Below, in pieces: positions 61,647 to 64,000 of a stretch of DNA of 64,000 bases. The DNA is from Filimonas zeae. Its GTDB lineage: Bacteria; Bacteroidota; Bacteroidia; Chitinophagales; Chitinophagaceae. The notes beneath the pieces were generated by a model, which saw only the letters and a list, made by a program, of their open reading frames with translations, was not told where the DNA came from and did not search any database. The first letter of the stretch is position 1; each line of letters starts with the position of its first letter. The stretch covers positions 1,240,001 to 1,304,000 of the forward strand of contig NZ_BMIB01000003.1 of the NCBI RefSeq assembly GCF_014641615.1. The letters run 5' to 3'. The position numbers and the translations under genes were made by a program.

Positions 61647-62534
61647 ATGGAGAAGCTTAAAGCACTTGTTAAAGACGTAATGCGCAACAGGATTATCAGT
61701 AAAGGAGAAGACTTCTTTGCTCAGCGTTTGCCTGATATAGACGCTAAAAGCATGCTCAATCCTGTTATTGAAGGCGATGAGGTACACTTTAAACACAGTG
61801 GCCACATAGGCGATATTATCTATGCCATACCCGCCATGAAGGCGCTGGCAAAAGGCAGGAAGATAAACCTGTATATGCACCTGAACCAGGTGGGCGTTTA
61901 CTCCAGTAAAATGAAGCACCCGAATGGTGCCGCCAAACTCACCGCCCGCAGTGTTCAACTGATGACTCCCTTATTACAGCACCAGCCACAGTTTAATAAA
62001 GTAGAGGAGTTTACCAACCAGACTATTCATTACGATCTGGATCTGATACACAGCTACCCGCTGGATACCAAAATGGGCAGCATTACCCACTGGTATTTCT
62101 GGACGTTTGGTATTACCGGCGATACCTGGAACCCCTGGCTGCAGGTAACGCCCAATAACGATTACAACAACGCAATAGTGGTGTTACGCAGCCAGCGCTA
62201 CCGTACACCCGGTATTGACTACAGCTTTTTGAAACGGTACCCCCGTGTAGTATTTATAGGTCTGCCCGTGGAGTATGAAGATATGAAGCAGGCAGTACCC
62301 CAGCTGGAACGTGCCGAATCTGCCAACTTTCTGGAAATGGCGCGTATTATAGCTGGTAGCCGCCTGTTTATAGGCAACCAGAGCTTTGCTTACTCACTGG
62401 CCGAGGCGCTGAAAGTAAAAAGACTGTTGGAGATATATCCGGTTTGTCCGCATGTAATCGCCGACGGCGCAAACGGCTATGGTACGCTATACCAGCCACA
62501 GTTTGAGAAAATAGTGGCCGATCTTATGCAGTAA
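61647..62534 (+). CDS. GT9-like glycosyltransferase (heptosyltransferase-related)
   Basis: 295 aa. The GT-B type N-terminal motif GHIGDIIYAIPAMKALAKGRKINLYMH matches the heptosyltransferase (GT9) pattern GDhhhsxPhhxxLK, and the C-terminal nucleotide-binding part holds MARIIAGSRLFIGNQSFAYSLAEALKVKRLLEIYP (G-N-x-S motif). The usual second-domain GPSH motif is changed to GNQSF. Probable transfer of a sugar to a surface glycan. Confidence 0.82.
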   Translation: MEKLKALVKDVMRNRIISKGEDFFAQRLPDIDAKSMLNPVIEGDEVHFKHSGHIGDIIYAIPAMKALAKGRKINLYMHLNQVGVYSSKMKHPNGAAKLTARSVQLMTPLLQHQPQFNKVEEFTNQTIHYDLDLIHSYPLDTKMGSITHWYFWTFGITGDTWNPWLQVTPNNDYNNAIVVLRSQRYRTPGIDYSFLKRYPRVVFIGLPVEYEDMKQAVPQLERAESANFLEMARIIAGSRLFIGNQSFAYSLAEALKVKRLLEIYPVCPHVIADGANGYGTLYQPQFEKIVADLMQ

Positions 62535-62564
62535 ATCCTTTTACAGGTAAATTATTTCTATCAT

Positions 62565-63527
62565 ATGCAAGTACCTCCTGTTTTGTTTATCATTTTCAAC
62601 CGGCCTGATACAACACAACAGGTTTTTGCTGCTATCCGAAAGGCAGCACCAGCGCAGCTGTTTATTGCTGCCGATGGCCCCCGCGCCCACAAACCAGGCG
62701 AAAGTGAGGTATGTAAACAAACAAGAGCAGTGGTACAGCAGATAGACTGGCCCTGCGAGGTACAAACGTTATTCAGACCCCAAAACCTGGGCGTAAATAA
62801 AGGCGTTACCGGCGCTATTGACTGGTTTTTTACGCATGTAGAAGAAGGCATTATACTGGAAGATGATTGCGTACCACATCCTGATTTCTGGGAATACAAC
62901 CGGCTGTTGCTGGAAAAGTACCGCCATAACAAGGTGATTAAAATGATTGGTGCCAACAACTTTCAGCAGGGAACAGCAAGAGGCCAGGGCTCCTATTACT
63001 TTTCCGCCATACCCCACATATGGGGCTGGGCCACCTGGAAAAGAGCCTGGCAGGAGTATGACATGCAGATTGCTGCTACCCTATCTGTAAAAGCAGGGCA
63101 GCAACTGATCAGCCAGCTGTTTCCGGAAAAACCGGCTCAGGTATTCTGGTTAAAAATGCTCCAATACCTGCGGGAAGAGCGACCTGCCATTACCTGGGAT
63201 TACCGTTTACCCTATTGCATCTGGCAGCACAACGGCCTTACTATTATACCCAATGTAAACCTGGTAACCAATATTGGCTTTAATGCAGCGGCAACCACTT
63301 CAACAGACAGCAATAACCCGCTGGCCAATATGCCGGTACAGCCCATACTGCCACTGAAACATCCTGATACTGTAATACGGGATACAGAAGCCGATTTATT
63401 CTATTGCAGGCAGTACCTTGCCCAGGTATTCGGCCAAAGCACCTGGAAAACCCGGCTGGAAGAACTGATACCCTGGAAGGTACGGAAACAGCTGCGTGCT
63501 ATTATTCAACAAACGAAGACAAAGTAA
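62565..63527 (+). CDS. Nucleotide-diphospho-sugar transferase (GT-A/GT2-like)
   Basis: 320 aa starting PPVLFIIFNRPDTTQQVFAAI, with FIAADGPR, then NLGVNKGVTGAIDWFF and the metal site EDDC in GIILEDDCVPHPDFW. It resembles hypothetical GT-A transferases in Bacteroidota surface polysaccharide operons. The HIWGWATWKRAWQEYD motif around residue 150 is characteristic of that group. Confidence 0.85.
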   Translation: MQVPPVLFIIFNRPDTTQQVFAAIRKAAPAQLFIAADGPRAHKPGESEVCKQTRAVVQQIDWPCEVQTLFRPQNLGVNKGVTGAIDWFFTHVEEGIILEDDCVPHPDFWEYNRLLLEKYRHNKVIKMIGANNFQQGTARGQGSYYFSAIPHIWGWATWKRAWQEYDMQIAATLSVKAGQQLISQLFPEKPAQVFWLKMLQYLREERPAITWDYRLPYCIWQHNGLTIIPNVNLVTNIGFNAAATTSTDSNNPLANMPVQPILPLKHPDTVIRDTEADLFYCRQYLAQVFGQSTWKTRLEELIPWKVRKQLRAIIQQTKTK

Positions 63528-63532
63528 CAGAT

Positions 63533-64000
63533 ATGAACTCCAGAATAGCGTATACTTTATGTTCTGCCAGTCACCTGGCCTATGCCAAAACCATGGCCGA
63601 CGCTCTGGTGAAGCATAACCCGGATTATCAGGTGTTTATTGGCCTGGTGGACAAAATAGATAACCGGTTTGATACCAGCTATTTTGCACCGCATATTGTG
63701 TTACCCATAGAAGAGATGCAGATTGAAACACTGCCACAGATGAGCAGCCAGTATACCATACTGGAGCTGAGCTGCGCGCTTAAACCTTATATGGCGCAAT
63801 ATCTGTTTCAACAATACCAGCCAAAAACACTTATTTATACAGATACAGATATAGTATATTATCACCCATTAACCGTGCTGGAGCAGGCACTGGAGCAGGA
63901 AGATGTACTGGTAACGCCCCACTTTAACACGCCGTTGGATAACACACACTTTCCGGAAGAAAAGGAATTTCTTCGCTCCGGCTTATTCAACGCCGGTTTC
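63533..64000 (+). CDS. Glycosyltransferase-like protein, 5' part; continues beyond the window
   Basis: From the ATG at 63533 a frame runs open to the window end (156 codons). It starts MNSRIAYTLCSASHLAYAKTMADAL and has YTDTDIVYYHPL, a DxD site typical of GT-A sugar transferases. It is the last gene of the visible operon, 5 bp after the previous stop. The C-terminal half is missing. Confidence 0.8.
   Translation, partial: MNSRIAYTLCSASHLAYAKTMADALVKHNPDYQVFIGLVDKIDNRFDTSYFAPHIVLPIEEMQIETLPQMSSQYTILELSCALKPYMAQYLFQQYQPKTLIYTDTDIVYYHPLTVLEQALEQEDVLVTPHFNTPLDNTHFPEEKEFLRSGLFNAGF

Overview
The window looks like a chromosome segment of a member of the Bacteroidota, most likely family Chitinophagaceae (family level is inference). 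The evidence is SusC/SusD-type outer membrane proteins, a hybrid two-component regulator with Reg_prop repeats, a FecI/FecR/TonB-receptor trio, DUF4870 and DUF4254 proteins, and promoters of the Bacteroidota form TTTG-N19-TAnnTTTG (best example at 56439-56469). No tRNA, rRNA, integrase, transposase or CRISPR array was recognised.

Layout. 1-8.7 kb, minus strand: glycan-degrading genes. These are the N-terminal two thirds or so of a hybrid two-component sensor (HTCS, runs off the left edge), a GH16 lipoprotein, a DUF2264 protein (probably GH154), a GH105-like unsaturated uronyl hydrolase and a tandem GH43 enzyme. 8.7-13 kb: small unrelated genes, including an SRAP protein and a divergent HxlR regulator/SDR pair that share a perfect 19-bp inverted repeat. 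13-18.5 kb, minus: a GH43-like/GH51 arabinofuranosidase and a GH2 beta-galactosidase. 18.9-23.1 kb, plus: a MacB/FtsX-type permease, a 21-bp-period degenerate repeat array (21503-21901) and an AI-2E-family transporter. 23.2-28.5 kb, minus: SusD and SusC. The same G-rich motif (GGGGTAAATTCCG-like, copies 21-22 bp apart) lies upstream of GH16-HTCS, GH105-DUF2264, the tandem GH43 and SusCD. This ties the scattered pieces into one probable regulon. The enzyme set fits an arabinose-, galactose- and uronate-bearing glycan, possibly type II arabinogalactan.

29-34 kb: an alpha/beta hydrolase, then a TPR histidine kinase divergent from an NtrC-type sigma-54 activator. 33.9-39.7 kb: two NAD(P)-binding reductase-like proteins, two AraC regulators, a gamma-glutamylcyclotransferase-like protein and an MFS exporter. 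39.7-44.6 kb, minus: a DUF4870 protein and a siderophore-type TonB receptor with STN domain, its FecR anti-sigma factor and ECF sigma factor. 44.7-52.1 kb: an HD-domain protein with a 45-aa neighbour, a YbaK/ProX deacylase, an alpha/beta hydrolase, the orphan C-terminal remnant of a serine hydrolase, a TonB-type barrel paired with a 6-bladed propeller, and a lipoprotein.

52.2-55.3 kb, plus: a tight run of nucleoside phosphorylase, dapF, CorA and Nudix genes. 55.3-56.4 kb, minus: a queuosine precursor transporter and a small membrane protein. 56.4 kb to the right edge, plus: one long operon of a YfhO-type membrane protein, several glycosyltransferases, a DUF4254 protein and a GT9-like protein, probably for surface glycan assembly. 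It continues past the window. Most genes are ordinary. The most unusual structure is the 21-bp array with its 84-bp (28-codon) higher-order period.
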